Below, piece by piece: positions 53,785 to 63,471 of a stretch of DNA of 64,000 nucleotides (its first letter is position 1; each line of letters opens with the position of its first letter). A program made the translations under genes and the position numbers. This DNA is from Sphingobacterium bambusae (GTDB lineage Bacteria > Bacteroidota > Bacteroidia > Sphingobacteriales > Sphingobacteriaceae): positions 3,162,001 through 3,226,000 of the forward strand of contig NZ_CP138332.1 in assembly GCF_033955345.1 (NCBI RefSeq). The letters run 5' to 3'. Under the pieces are notes generated by a model, which saw only the letters and a program-made list of their open reading frames with translations, had not been told where the DNA came from and did no database searches.

Positions 53785-55740
53785 ATGAACAGGATTAAAC
53801 GGACGCTCTGTGGTATTTTGGTTTTATGGTCATCTTCCGCTGTGTTAGCACAGGAGATAGCCACCGTCAGTAGCCCAAATGAAAAACTTCAGGTTGCGTT
53901 ATCGTTGGAGCAAGGGAAACTCTATTATACGGTACAACTCGATGGTAAAGCAATGTTGGAGAAGTCGCCGCTTGGAATCCGTGGAAGCAATAACGATCTT
54001 TCGTCAGGACTACGTTTCTTAGAAAAGCAGACCAAGGAGATTGATGAAAACTACAGCGAGCCAAAGATTAAGGTCAGTCAGGTACATTATCAGGCCAATG
54101 AACTATCCTGCAACTTAGAAAATAACAATAAGCAACGGTTGACCGTGATTTTTCGGATCAGCAATAACGATGTTGCTTTTCGGTACCATATACCCCAAGT
54201 GGGCGAGCCGGCCAATATGCTGATTGAAGAAGAGCTAAGCGGATTTAAATTTCCATCTATCAGCACCACTTTCTTGACACCACAGGCAACGCCTATGATC
54301 GGTTGGATGAAAACTAAGCCAAGCTACGAAGAGGAGTATATCGCAGATGATGTACTAGGTAAGCCGTCCAAATATGGAGTCGGTTATACCTTTCCAGCCT
54401 TGTTTCACATAGGCGATAGAGGTTGGGTCTTAGTTTCAGAAACCGGTGTAAATTCGCTTTACTGCGGTTCAAAATTGGGCGAAGGCACGAAAGATGGTCT
54501 TTATAAAATAGCTTTTCCAGAAGCGGGTGAAAACAATGGGATCGGACGTCCGAATCCTACCATAGCGCTACCCGGCTACACGCCTTGGCGTACCATTACC
54601 GTTGGCGAAAGCTTAAAGCCGATTGTCGAAACGACCATTCCGTTTGATTTGGTTACACCACAATATACGGCGTCCAAAGAATACTCCTTTGGCCGTGCAA
54701 CATGGAGCTGGTTGGAATGGCAAGACGGCAGTATCAACTTTGAAGATCAGAAGAAATTTATTGATCTTTCTGCTGCTATGGGCTATGAATTTACCTTGGT
54801 AGACAATTGGTGGGATTCAAAGATAGGGCACAAGAAAATCGAAGAATTGGTGGACTATGGCAAAGACAAGGGTGTGGGTATATGCTTGTGGTACAACTCC
54901 AACGGTTTTTGGAATGACGCCCCGCAAGGACCTAAAAATAGGATGAATACAGCGGTAGCGCGCAAGAAGGAAATGGAATGGATGCAGCGCATCGGTGTGA
55001 AAGGTATCAAGGTCGATTTCTTCGGAGGCGATAAGCAAGAGACGCTAAAGCTTTATGAGGATATCCTTTCTGATGCCAACGATTACGGCTTGGTTGTTAT
55101 TTTCCACGGCTGTACATTACCACGCGGATGGGAACGCATGTACCCGAATTTTGTGGGGAGCGAAGCCGTATTAGCTTCCGAAAACCTTATTTTCACACAG
55201 CATGCCAATGATACCGAAGCCTACAATGCCAGCCTGCATCCTTTTATTAGAAATGCCGTGGCCTCGATGGATTTCGGACCTGTGCTGTTGAACAAAAGAC
55301 ATAACCGCGAAAATAACGGTGGTACCATACGCAAGACAACGGAAACCTTCCAAGCGGCAACAGCCGTCGTTTTCCAAACACCTGTGCAGAACTTCGGAAT
55401 CACGCCAAACAACCTCTCCGATGCGTCCCCAGCAGCGATCGACTTTTTGAAGAAGGTGCCGACTACCTGGGATGAAACACGCTTGTTGGATGGATATCCG
55501 GGCAAGTATGTAGTGCTGGCCAGAAGACATGCTGATACTTGGTACATCGCAGCAATTAATGCTGAGGTTGGGGATAAGCAGCTAGATATCGCTTTGCCCA
55601 TGCTAAAAGAGGGATCAATGCTACTAGTTCATGATAATAAAGTACGTAATGCAGAACAGAAGGGTTTATCTTTGCCAAAGAATAAACGTATCAAGCTGAC
55701 CGTACCTGCTGGAGGAGCTGCCATTATTGTTGGTAAATAG
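53785..55740 (+). CDS. GH97 alpha-glycosidase, retaining-type (SusB family)
   Basis: 651 aa exported enzyme (signal LWSSSAVLAQ). N-terminal beta-sandwich (SPNEKLQVALSLEQGKLYYT), then a TIM barrel with YEFTLVDNWWDSKIGHKKIE, GVGICLWYNSNGFWND and GIKVDFFGGDKQETLKLYED, and a C-terminal sheet. The family splits into inverting (SusB-like, Glu bases) and retaining enzymes. Asp410 in KVDFFGGD corresponds to the retaining nucleophile, and Glu460 in VGSEAVLASEN to the acid/base, so I infer a retaining alpha-galactosidase-like or alpha-glucosidase activity. First gene before the HTCS regulator. Confidence 0.93.
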   Translation: MNRIKRTLCGILVLWSSSAVLAQEIATVSSPNEKLQVALSLEQGKLYYTVQLDGKAMLEKSPLGIRGSNNDLSSGLRFLEKQTKEIDENYSEPKIKVSQVHYQANELSCNLENNNKQRLTVIFRISNNDVAFRYHIPQVGEPANMLIEEELSGFKFPSISTTFLTPQATPMIGWMKTKPSYEEEYIADDVLGKPSKYGVGYTFPALFHIGDRGWVLVSETGVNSLYCGSKLGEGTKDGLYKIAFPEAGENNGIGRPNPTIALPGYTPWRTITVGESLKPIVETTIPFDLVTPQYTASKEYSFGRATWSWLEWQDGSINFEDQKKFIDLSAAMGYEFTLVDNWWDSKIGHKKIEELVDYGKDKGVGICLWYNSNGFWNDAPQGPKNRMNTAVARKKEMEWMQRIGVKGIKVDFFGGDKQETLKLYEDILSDANDYGLVVIFHGCTLPRGWERMYPNFVGSEAVLASENLIFTQHANDTEAYNASLHPFIRNAVASMDFGPVLLNKRHNRENNGGTIRKTTETFQAATAVVFQTPVQNFGITPNNLSDASPAAIDFLKKVPTTWDETRLLDGYPGKYVVLARRHADTWYIAAINAEVGDKQLDIALPMLKEGSMLLVHDNKVRNAEQKGLSLPKNKRIKLTVPAGGAAIIVGK

Positions 55741-55774
55741 CGATTATGTGAAGGTAAAGGGGAGGCAAAGTTTT

Positions 55775-58700
55775 ATGCTGTTGTATATGAGGGGATGGCT
55801 TCTTTTTTTGAATCACTTGACGGCTGTCAACATGCTGCCTAGCGAAGGTTACTGCATCTCGATATGGAGAAAGGTAGCTGGTATATTTTTACTTTGCTTT
55901 TTATGCAACGTTGCTTTGTTGGGTCAGCCCAGCAAAGCAACGTTTTTTTCTTTACAGGATGGTCTGTCCAATCAGCAGGTGCTGGACATTGCTCATGACG
56001 AGGATGGCTTTGTGTGGATTGCAACCGAATTGGGACTCAATCGCTTCGCTAGTAAATCCTTTGTTAGCTTTTTTAAAGCGGATGAGGCCGATGGTACATC
56101 GGTCAATAGCAATGAAATCAATACTTTGCTGTATGATAGCGGCAAGCTTTACATCGGTACGCGGGCTGATGGTCTCAATGTATTGGATCTACAGAGCAAC
56201 CGTTTTACCTATTACCAACATGATCCGAAAGACGAAAGCTCTATTGCGACCAACGACATTACAGATATCCTAAAAGGGAGTGATGGCTACCTGTGGCTAG
56301 CTACCTATCACCAAGGGTTGCAGCGCTTTGATTCCGCGGGGAAGTCCTTCCTGCGTTACAATCAAAAAGCACTGCCCAAACTGCCAGAGAATGGTATATG
56401 GTCCTTAGCGGAAGATCAGCAAGGCATGCTATACATGGGGCACGTCAATAAAGGGGTTTCTATTTTCGATCGGAAGACGAAAGCGCTAAGGCAACTCACG
56501 CTGCAACATGGACTGCCTGATGGGGAGGTCAAGGCATTGTTTTGCGATAGCCACAATAATATTTGGATGGGGACGCGAAGAGGGCTTGCGGTATATCATC
56601 CTCGAACGGGAACAATCGAACAAATTTCCTTAGCAAGCAAATCGAAGAATAAACAGGAGCCTTTTATTTACAGTATTAAGGAAGTCGGAGACGCGATCTA
56701 TGTAGGGGCGGAATCATCACAACTATTCATCCTGTATCCACGGTATCATCTCGACAACAAGGTGCAGGCTTTTGTGCCGGTAGATGCTTTCCAACTGGGG
56801 CGTGGGCGCAATTCTTCTGTGCAGGATATCGCGCCGGATCGTTTCGGAAATATCTGGATGGGGCTCTATGGCGGTGGTATTGGATTTATCAGCCACATGA
56901 ACAGTTTTTTTTCTGTTTTTCCCTCCCGAAGTCAAGGTGCGGTAGCTGGGCTGTCTACAGTAAGTGGCATCGTGGAAGGGCGGTCTGGTAATATGTGGCT
57001 GACAACAGAAGGCGACGGGCTCGTAGGTCTTGATGAAGCCGGTGTCTTGCCCAGCACAAATTTGCTTCGAAAAGAGCTGCCCGACGATTTTTTGTTGGCT
57101 GCGTTCAAAGATAGCCGTGGCGCGATATGGGCTGGATTACAGCAGGGCGGTGTGGCTATTTTCGATGAGAAGAGCGCTAGTTGGCGTCGAGTCGATTTGG
57201 GCGAACGAGCTACGGAGGTGCGCGCGATGATGGAAGACCGCCAAGGACATATTTGGCTGGCGGCACAGCAAGGATTATTCATCTACGATCCGCTATCGCG
57301 GAAAGTGGAGAAGCTGTTGGTTAATCGACCGATGTTAGGGGACTACGCACCTAGGGCAATTGTCGAAGATAAGGACGGTAAAATTTGGGTGGGAACCTAC
57401 GGTCAGGGACTCTATGTGTTTAACGCGGAGCGAAAAGTGTTGCACAAATTTTCGACAGATAATGGTTTGAAGAGCAACACCATCAACCATCTTTTTCGTG
57501 ACCGAGACAATAATATATGGGTCGCCACCAACGAGGGGATAGGGTTTCACAGCGCGAATAGCGAGCTTGATGAGCTGATCTGTTTGGTGCCCGAAGGAGG
57601 CAACGCTTGGGCCAACATCAATGCCTTGGCCGAAGACCGAAATGGTAATATTTGGTGTTCCAGCAAGTCGGGACTACTGCGTTACCTGCCAACAGAAAAG
57701 AAGTTTCTTACTTACGATGCCGCCTTCGGAATTCCGCTTGGTGGGTTTATCAATAATAGCGTGGGTATGGATCGCAACGGACGCTTGTACTTTGGTATGC
57801 ATGAGGGAGTCTGCTATTTTGATCCGGCAGCAATCCCTATCAAGTTGAAAACTCCTCCCATTCGCATGAGTCGTTTTATGGTCTTTCAATCGGGCGAATC
57901 CCAGTCTCCATCGCTAAAGTACATTGCTACAACGGAAAAAATTGCTTTGAAGCATAATGAGAATAGCTTCCGACTGGAACTGGCGGTTATGGACTATGCT
58001 ATGGACGATCTGGTTGAATTTAGCTATAAGCTACAAGGGCTGGATGCGGATTGGATCTTTCTGGGAAATGAGAAGAATTTGGATTTTCGTAATATTCCTT
58101 TCGGCGACTACGAACTGCGCATCCGCACACGATTGAAAAACGGCGTCTGGTCGTCAGATTATCAGCGTGTGTTTATCGCTATTGCAGCACCTTTTTACCT
58201 CAGCAAATGGGCGGTGGCTACCTATGTGCTGTTAGGTGCATTATTGGCCTTTGTGTTGATTTTCTTTTACAGCAGGAAGATCAAGGCCGAAGCTGAACTA
58301 CGGGTAAAGGAAGCGCAGCTGGAGCAGGAGGAACATCTGTATACCGAGCGACTAAATTTTTATACGAATATCACGCATGAACTGCGCACGCCATTAACAC
58401 TGATATTGGGGCCCTTGGATGATCTTTTGCAGGAAGATAGACTGGAATCCAAACAGCGCGGTCTGTTGCAAATGGTGCAAAAAAGCGCCAATCGGCTGTT
58501 TACACTGGTCAATCAGCTACTAGAATTTCGTAAGGTAGAGTCGCAACATAAAGCCTTGATTTTGGGCGAAGGATATTTGGCGGAGATGCTTCGTGAAATT
58601 GCCTGTCGATATGCAGAACTGAACGCCAAAAAGAATGTACATATCAGCGCAGAAATGCCTGCGGAAGACATCAATACAGCTTTTGATGCGGAGATTGTGC

Positions 58701-59875
58701 AGTTGATTATCGATAATTTGATGTCCAATGCCTATAAATATACCGATAAAGGACATATCAAGCTACGCTTGGAATATCAAGAGGAGGCTTTGAGCAATTG
58801 GGCATTGATCACGGTCGAAGATAGTGGCATAGGGATCGCAGCGGACGAATTGGATAAAATTTTCGATAAGTTTTACCAAATTCAACGTCCAGCAATGCAG
58901 GGCACGGGGGTAGGCTTGGCTTTGGTCAAAGAGCTGGCGGCTATTCACTACGGACGGGTCAGCGTGTTGAGTACGCTTGGTCAAGGCAGTATCTTCTCGG
59001 TACGCTTGCTGGCCAATCGTGTGCAAGCCAATCCACCTGTTGGCATCGAGCGTAGGGAGGGCAGCGGCGATGAGCTCTCATCCGATAATCAACGTCCGTT
59101 GGTTTTGTTGGTCGAGGATGATACAGATCTACGTAACTACCTTTCCTCCTCATTGCGGCTGCATTATGAGGTGCTTACCGCGGAAAACGGTCTGTTAGGT
59201 CTCGAGCTAGCCGTCAAGCATATTCCGGATCTGATCTTGAGTGATGTTATGATGCCGGATATGGATGGCTTCCAGCTGCTGGAGAAGCTGAAAGCAGAAC
59301 GCGAAACGAGCCATATTCCTGTTGTTTTCCTAACGGCAAAGGATACCGAGCTAGACCGCCAAAAGGGATATGACCTCGGAGCAGACTCTTATTTGAATAA
59401 GCCGGTAAGTGGACAGTTGCTGCAGCGGCGTATCGAAAACCTGCTCCTCAAGCGTAAAGCCGTCTACACCGAAATCCTGCAGCAGCTCTCCGCCAGTAAT
59501 ACACCTGTAGAACAAACCACAGAAAAAGTGGAATTGTGGCGCGAGAATGCCTTCGTTCAAGATTTCGTACGCATTGTTGAGCAGCATATTCAGGATGAGG
59601 TGCTGGATGCGGCCACACTGTCGGACAAGATGAACATGAGTCAATCCACCCTATATCGAAAGCTCAAGGGTATCACCGGCAAGAATATCAACCAATTAGT
59701 CCGTAAGGTGCGTATACAAAAAGCTGCTGAGCTGCTCCGCTCAGGCAATCATAATATCACCGAAGTATCGTTTATGGTGGGCATCAACAGTGCTATTTAT
59801 TTTAGACAATGTTTCAAAGAAGAATTCGGACAGTTGCCTTCCGAGTTTGTCAAGATGCAGGGTAACCGACCCTGA
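55775..59875 (+). CDS. Hybrid two-component system regulator (propeller-HK-REC-AraC)
   Basis: About 1366 aa. Order: signal/TM (VAGIFLLCFLCNVALLGQ), two-component-regulator propeller repeats (about 60-690; GFVWIATELGLNRF, NIWMGTRRGLAVY, NIWVATNEGIGFH), a Y_Y_Y domain (about 700-790; FSYKLQGLDADWIFLGNEKN), TM (about 810-830), HisKA with His868 (YTNITHELRTPL), HATPase_c (SNAYKYTDKG, EDSGIGIA, GTGVGLALVKEL), REC with Asp1157 (LILSDVMMPDMDGF), and AraC HTH (MSQSTLYRKLKG; FMVGINSAIYFRQCFKEEFG). HTCS proteins bind oligosaccharides in the periplasm and activate their PUL. Start uncertain: ATG 55775 follows GGGGAGG 8 bp upstream, ATG 55832 is also possible, and the frame is open back to 55727 inside GH97. 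Confidence 0.95.
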   Translation: MLLYMRGWLLFLNHLTAVNMLPSEGYCISIWRKVAGIFLLCFLCNVALLGQPSKATFFSLQDGLSNQQVLDIAHDEDGFVWIATELGLNRFASKSFVSFFKADEADGTSVNSNEINTLLYDSGKLYIGTRADGLNVLDLQSNRFTYYQHDPKDESSIATNDITDILKGSDGYLWLATYHQGLQRFDSAGKSFLRYNQKALPKLPENGIWSLAEDQQGMLYMGHVNKGVSIFDRKTKALRQLTLQHGLPDGEVKALFCDSHNNIWMGTRRGLAVYHPRTGTIEQISLASKSKNKQEPFIYSIKEVGDAIYVGAESSQLFILYPRYHLDNKVQAFVPVDAFQLGRGRNSSVQDIAPDRFGNIWMGLYGGGIGFISHMNSFFSVFPSRSQGAVAGLSTVSGIVEGRSGNMWLTTEGDGLVGLDEAGVLPSTNLLRKELPDDFLLAAFKDSRGAIWAGLQQGGVAIFDEKSASWRRVDLGERATEVRAMMEDRQGHIWLAAQQGLFIYDPLSRKVEKLLVNRPMLGDYAPRAIVEDKDGKIWVGTYGQGLYVFNAERKVLHKFSTDNGLKSNTINHLFRDRDNNIWVATNEGIGFHSANSELDELICLVPEGGNAWANINALAEDRNGNIWCSSKSGLLRYLPTEKKFLTYDAAFGIPLGGFINNSVGMDRNGRLYFGMHEGVCYFDPAAIPIKLKTPPIRMSRFMVFQSGESQSPSLKYIATTEKIALKHNENSFRLELAVMDYAMDDLVEFSYKLQGLDADWIFLGNEKNLDFRNIPFGDYELRIRTRLKNGVWSSDYQRVFIAIAAPFYLSKWAVATYVLLGALLAFVLIFFYSRKIKAEAELRVKEAQLEQEEHLYTERLNFYTNITHELRTPLTLILGPLDDLLQEDRLESKQRGLLQMVQKSANRLFTLVNQLLEFRKVESQHKALILGEGYLAEMLREIACRYAELNAKKNVHISAEMPAEDINTAFDAEIVQLIIDNLMSNAYKYTDKGHIKLRLEYQEEALSNWALITVEDSGIGIAADELDKIFDKFYQIQRPAMQGTGVGLALVKELAAIHYGRVSVLSTLGQGSIFSVRLLANRVQANPPVGIERREGSGDELSSDNQRPLVLLVEDDTDLRNYLSSSLRLHYEVLTAENGLLGLELAVKHIPDLILSDVMMPDMDGFQLLEKLKAERETSHIPVVFLTAKDTELDRQKGYDLGADSYLNKPVSGQLLQRRIENLLLKRKAVYTEILQQLSASNTPVEQTTEKVELWRENAFVQDFVRIVEQHIQDEVLDAATLSDKMNMSQSTLYRKLKGITGKNINQLVRKVRIQKAAELLRSGNHNITEVSFMVGINSAIYFRQCFKEEFGQLPSEFVKMQGNRP

Positions 59876-59928
59876 TAGGCGGCGCTTGGCTTCCCGAAGA
59901 ATAACAACGGATTTCGATCTAGAAAACT

Positions 59929-59967
59929 AGCATGTACCATGTCCTGATCTGTGGACACAAGCATGCT
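59929..59967 (+). terminator. Possible hairpin terminator after the HTCS gene
   Basis: Imperfect inverted repeat: AGCATG (59929-59934) / CATGCT (59962-59967) outside and TGTCC (59940-59944) / GGACA (59953-59957) inside, with mismatched loops between. It is followed by a T-rich but interrupted stretch. Weak. Confidence 0.3.
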
Positions 59968-60341
59968 TCCTCTACCCGATATTTTATCTTTTGTGTTTCA
60001 CCTTCAAAATTTCAAATTCGCCGTTTAACGTAGGTTAATCGGCTTTTTTGACGAAATATTACATGTTTTTTGACGAGAATGTATATGTTAACAAGTGTTA
60101 AAATCCCCTAAGTTTGACTTGTTATTCAATTATAGATCTAGGAGCCAATTTAAAACCCATGTCATCATGGTTGTCGAAATTTCCTAGGTTTTTTTAAATC
60201 AGGCGTTACGCCAAAATATGTTTTTTATGTATGCACGAACAAACGTGGACCATGTTCCATGAGTGGAATTTTTACTTTTTTATAAAGTACAATTTGAGGG
60301 AAGTTTAATAGTATGAAATCAAAAATTGAAAGCTAACATTT
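59968..60341 (+). promoter_or_regulatory. Upstream region of the third complete SusC gene with direct repeats
   Basis: TTTTTTGACGA occurs at 60044-60054 and again at 60066-60076, exactly 22 bp apart, about two helical turns. This is the pattern expected for an AraC-type dimer, here the HTCS output domain encoded upstream. A partial third copy (GTTTGACTT) is at 60112-60120. TGGACCATGTTCCA (60246-60259) is a 14-bp imperfect palindrome nearer the gene. I could not place a -33/-7 promoter convincingly. No gene is evident. Confidence 0.55.
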
Positions 60342-63300
60342 ATGAAAAACCTAAGAACGCTTTTAGCGTATATGATGCTCTGGATAGTTCCCAGTTTAAC
60401 CTATGCGCAAGGCAAGATTTCTGGACAGGTCACCAACAAGGATAAGGAGCCCATTATCGGAGCCAGTGTTCTTGTAGAAGGCATGTCTCATTTAATAACC
60501 AATACCGATGATAAGGGATCTTTTGAGCTGAAAGCAGCTAAAGGATATCTAATCGTGACCTACGTTGGTTTTAAAACGCAACGGGTTGCAATAGGCGACC
60601 AAACCCAATTTAACATTGTTTTGGAAGCGGGTGACCAAACTTTGGAAGATGTGGTGGTCGTAGGATACGGTACGCAGTCCAAGCGTAATATTACTGGAGC
60701 GGTAAGTAACATCAAATCCGAAGATATTGTACGTTCATCTTCTTCGACAACTGCTGGAGCATTAGCCGGTAAGGTGCAAGGTATCTCGGTGCGGGCAAAA
60801 GATGCGCGCCCAGGTCGTGGTGCTGCCATCGAGATTCGCAATATGGGTAGCCCGTTGTATGTTATTGATGGGGTAGCCTATGGTGGAGAAGAAGGTATGG
60901 ACTGGGTTGGGACACAACGTGGTTCTGGCGCAGATATTTTTAACGCACTTAATTTAGAAGATATCGAGAGTATCTCCATTTTGAAAGACGCCGCTGCTGC
61001 GGTATATGGTTTTCGGGCTTCAAAAGGGGTTGTCTTAGTGACCACCAAAAAGGGGAATAAAGGCGAGTCTGCAAAGGTCAATATCAACGGTTACCAAGGC
61101 TGGCAAAATTTAACGCGCTTTCCAACAATGGCCAATGCGGCTCAATATACCCGTGGTTTAGTAGAAACCGCACAAAATGAAGGTCGTGACCCTAGTTTGG
61201 TGTATACACCAGAGGAATTGGCGAAATGGCAAGCAGGTACCGAACCTGGTTACCAAGGTTACGATTATTACGATATGGTGATTCGCAAGAATATTCCGCA
61301 GAAGTACATCAATGCCAACATTACTGGCGGTGGACAGAAATCTAATTACTTCCTCTCTGTAGGGCATATGGATCAAGAAGCCATGATCAAGGATTTTAAC
61401 TACAAGCGTACAAATATACAGGCGAATATGGAAGCCGAAGTAGTGAAAGGCTTGACGGTAGGTTCGCAAATTTCTGCCCGTCATGAAGGTACGCAAGATG
61501 TCGGTTTGCCAGGCGGAGACGGTTATTTCTCCTCGATCTTGGCCATTATGAAAAATAGACCGACCGTTGGTCCTTATGCTAATGACAATCCTGAATACCC
61601 GTACAATACACATGATTTTGCCTACAACCCGGCTATTTTTGATCGTGATATTGTGGGTTATAAAGACAATACCTATTTAGCGGGCAATATCAACTTGTTC
61701 GCCACCTACAAAACGGATTTTGGTTTATCTGCAAAAGGAACGGTTTCCTACAATTATACCAATAATAAGTTCGACGGCTTTCAATATACGTATGACGTCT
61801 ATCGTTACGAAGACGAACAGTATAAAGCTACCAACGGAAGCCGTGCAGGTTGGCGCTATAGTACGACTCGCGAGATGGCTTCACGCTTTGCACAATTTCA
61901 AGTCGATTACAACAAACAAATTGGCGATCACACGCTCTCTGCAATGGCCGGCTACGAACGTTCCGACTGGGATAGAACATATAGAGCTCTTGGTACTAAT
62001 CCATCCAACAACTATATACCATTGATGAGAGTTTTAGGAGAAATAAATTCTGTCGATGATGACTGGGACTATGAAGCGCGTGCTGGTTTTATAGGTCGTT
62101 TGAACTATAATTACAAAGGAAAATACCTGTTGGAAGTTTTGGGGAGATACGATGGCTCTTTTAAATATTACGAGGATCGTCGATGGGGGCTTTTCCCGGG
62201 CGCTTCTCTAGGCTGGCGTGTCTCTGATGAACCGTTTTTTGCGCCAATTAAAGCCGTAGTAAGCGATCTTAAAATCCGTGCTTCTATTGGGCAAACTGGT
62301 ATGGAAGAAGGAACCGAAATGCACGGCTATTTAGATGGTTACACATTTGGTGTGGGGGGCGCCATGATCGACGGAGCGTACGTGTCTGGTATACAGGTTC
62401 GCGGACTGCCGATACGTAATCTTTCTTGGGTCAAGAATACCAACTATAACGTCGGGGTGGATTTAGCCATGTTCGATAATAAATTGGCTGTTACAGCGGA
62501 CGCTTTTAAAATTATTCGAACAGGCTTTCCAGGGAAGCGATACGACGTTTTATTGCCTTCTGAAATAGGTTACCAACTGCCAAATGAAAATCTTGGCAAA
62601 AATGGATATTATGGAGCCGAGGGAATAGTTACCTACAGCGATAAAATCGGCGAATTGGGTTATGTGGTCAGTGCGAATGTTACTTTCTCCCGTTTCCGTG
62701 CGCTAGAATCTTATAAGCCCCGTTTTAGCAGTGCTTGGGATGAGTACCGTTGGTCCAACGAAGATCGTTGGGGCGGTGTATGGTGGGGATACCAAGTCGT
62801 TGGACAGTTTCAGTCAATGGAAGAAATTCAAAATCACCCCATCAACAACGACGGGCAGAATAACAAAAACCAATTGCCAGGTGACTTGATCTATAAAGAC
62901 GTGAATGGCGATGGCGTGATTAACGGCATGGACGAGCGTCCTATAGGCTACCCCACAGGTTGGGCGCCTATGTTGACATTTGGAGGGCGTATAGGTTTGG
63001 ATTATAAAGGAATTGGGCTAAATATTGATTTCGCGGGTGGTTCTGTACAATCTTGGAATCAAGATTATGAATTACGTAACGCTTTCCATGGTGGCGGAAA
63101 CTCGCCAGCTTATCTATTAGAAGATAGATGGCATCGTAAAGATCCGTATGATCCAAACAGTGAATGGGTGGCGGGCTATTATCCGGCAGTGCGTAATGGT
63201 AATTCTGGGCCGAATGGTCGCAACAGCGATTTTTGGTTGACTAACGTGCGTTACCTGCGCGTTCGCAATCTGGAATTGGGCTACAACCTTCCCAAGTCTA

Positions 63301-63470
63301 TTATCGAGCGCATTAAAGCAAAGAACCTACGTGTTTATGTTAATGCCTCCAATCTCTTCTCTTTTGATAATGTGAAAGGTTTTCAGATTGATCCGGAGAT
63401 AGAGGCCCCAGCAGCCGTGGTTTACCCACAGCAAAAAGTGTTTATGGTTGGATTTAATTTGACTTTTTAA
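60342..63470 (+). CDS. SusC/RagA-family TonB-dependent receptor of the GH97/HTCS locus
   Basis: 1042 aa. Signal MLWIVPSLTYAQ, carboxypeptidase-like domain (ISGQVTNKDKEPIIGASVLV), linker EDVVVVGYGTQSKRNITGAV, plug (ALAGKVQGISV, LYVIDGVAYGG, ILKDAAAAVYGFRASKGVVL) and barrel ending KVFMVGFNLTF. The plug core reads YGFRASKG where YGSRGANG is usual. It is separated from SusD by one base and preceded by HTCS-type direct repeats. Confidence 0.97.
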   Translation: MKNLRTLLAYMMLWIVPSLTYAQGKISGQVTNKDKEPIIGASVLVEGMSHLITNTDDKGSFELKAAKGYLIVTYVGFKTQRVAIGDQTQFNIVLEAGDQTLEDVVVVGYGTQSKRNITGAVSNIKSEDIVRSSSSTTAGALAGKVQGISVRAKDARPGRGAAIEIRNMGSPLYVIDGVAYGGEEGMDWVGTQRGSGADIFNALNLEDIESISILKDAAAAVYGFRASKGVVLVTTKKGNKGESAKVNINGYQGWQNLTRFPTMANAAQYTRGLVETAQNEGRDPSLVYTPEELAKWQAGTEPGYQGYDYYDMVIRKNIPQKYINANITGGGQKSNYFLSVGHMDQEAMIKDFNYKRTNIQANMEAEVVKGLTVGSQISARHEGTQDVGLPGGDGYFSSILAIMKNRPTVGPYANDNPEYPYNTHDFAYNPAIFDRDIVGYKDNTYLAGNINLFATYKTDFGLSAKGTVSYNYTNNKFDGFQYTYDVYRYEDEQYKATNGSRAGWRYSTTREMASRFAQFQVDYNKQIGDHTLSAMAGYERSDWDRTYRALGTNPSNNYIPLMRVLGEINSVDDDWDYEARAGFIGRLNYNYKGKYLLEVLGRYDGSFKYYEDRRWGLFPGASLGWRVSDEPFFAPIKAVVSDLKIRASIGQTGMEEGTEMHGYLDGYTFGVGGAMIDGAYVSGIQVRGLPIRNLSWVKNTNYNVGVDLAMFDNKLAVTADAFKIIRTGFPGKRYDVLLPSEIGYQLPNENLGKNGYYGAEGIVTYSDKIGELGYVVSANVTFSRFRALESYKPRFSSAWDEYRWSNEDRWGGVWWGYQVVGQFQSMEEIQNHPINNDGQNNKNQLPGDLIYKDVNGDGVINGMDERPIGYPTGWAPMLTFGGRIGLDYKGIGLNIDFAGGSVQSWNQDYELRNAFHGGGNSPAYLLEDRWHRKDPYDPNSEWVAGYYPAVRNGNSGPNGRNSDFWLTNVRYLRVRNLELGYNLPKSIIERIKAKNLRVYVNASNLFSFDNVKGFQIDPEIEAPAAVVYPQQKVFMVGFNLTF

Positions 63471-63471
63471 G

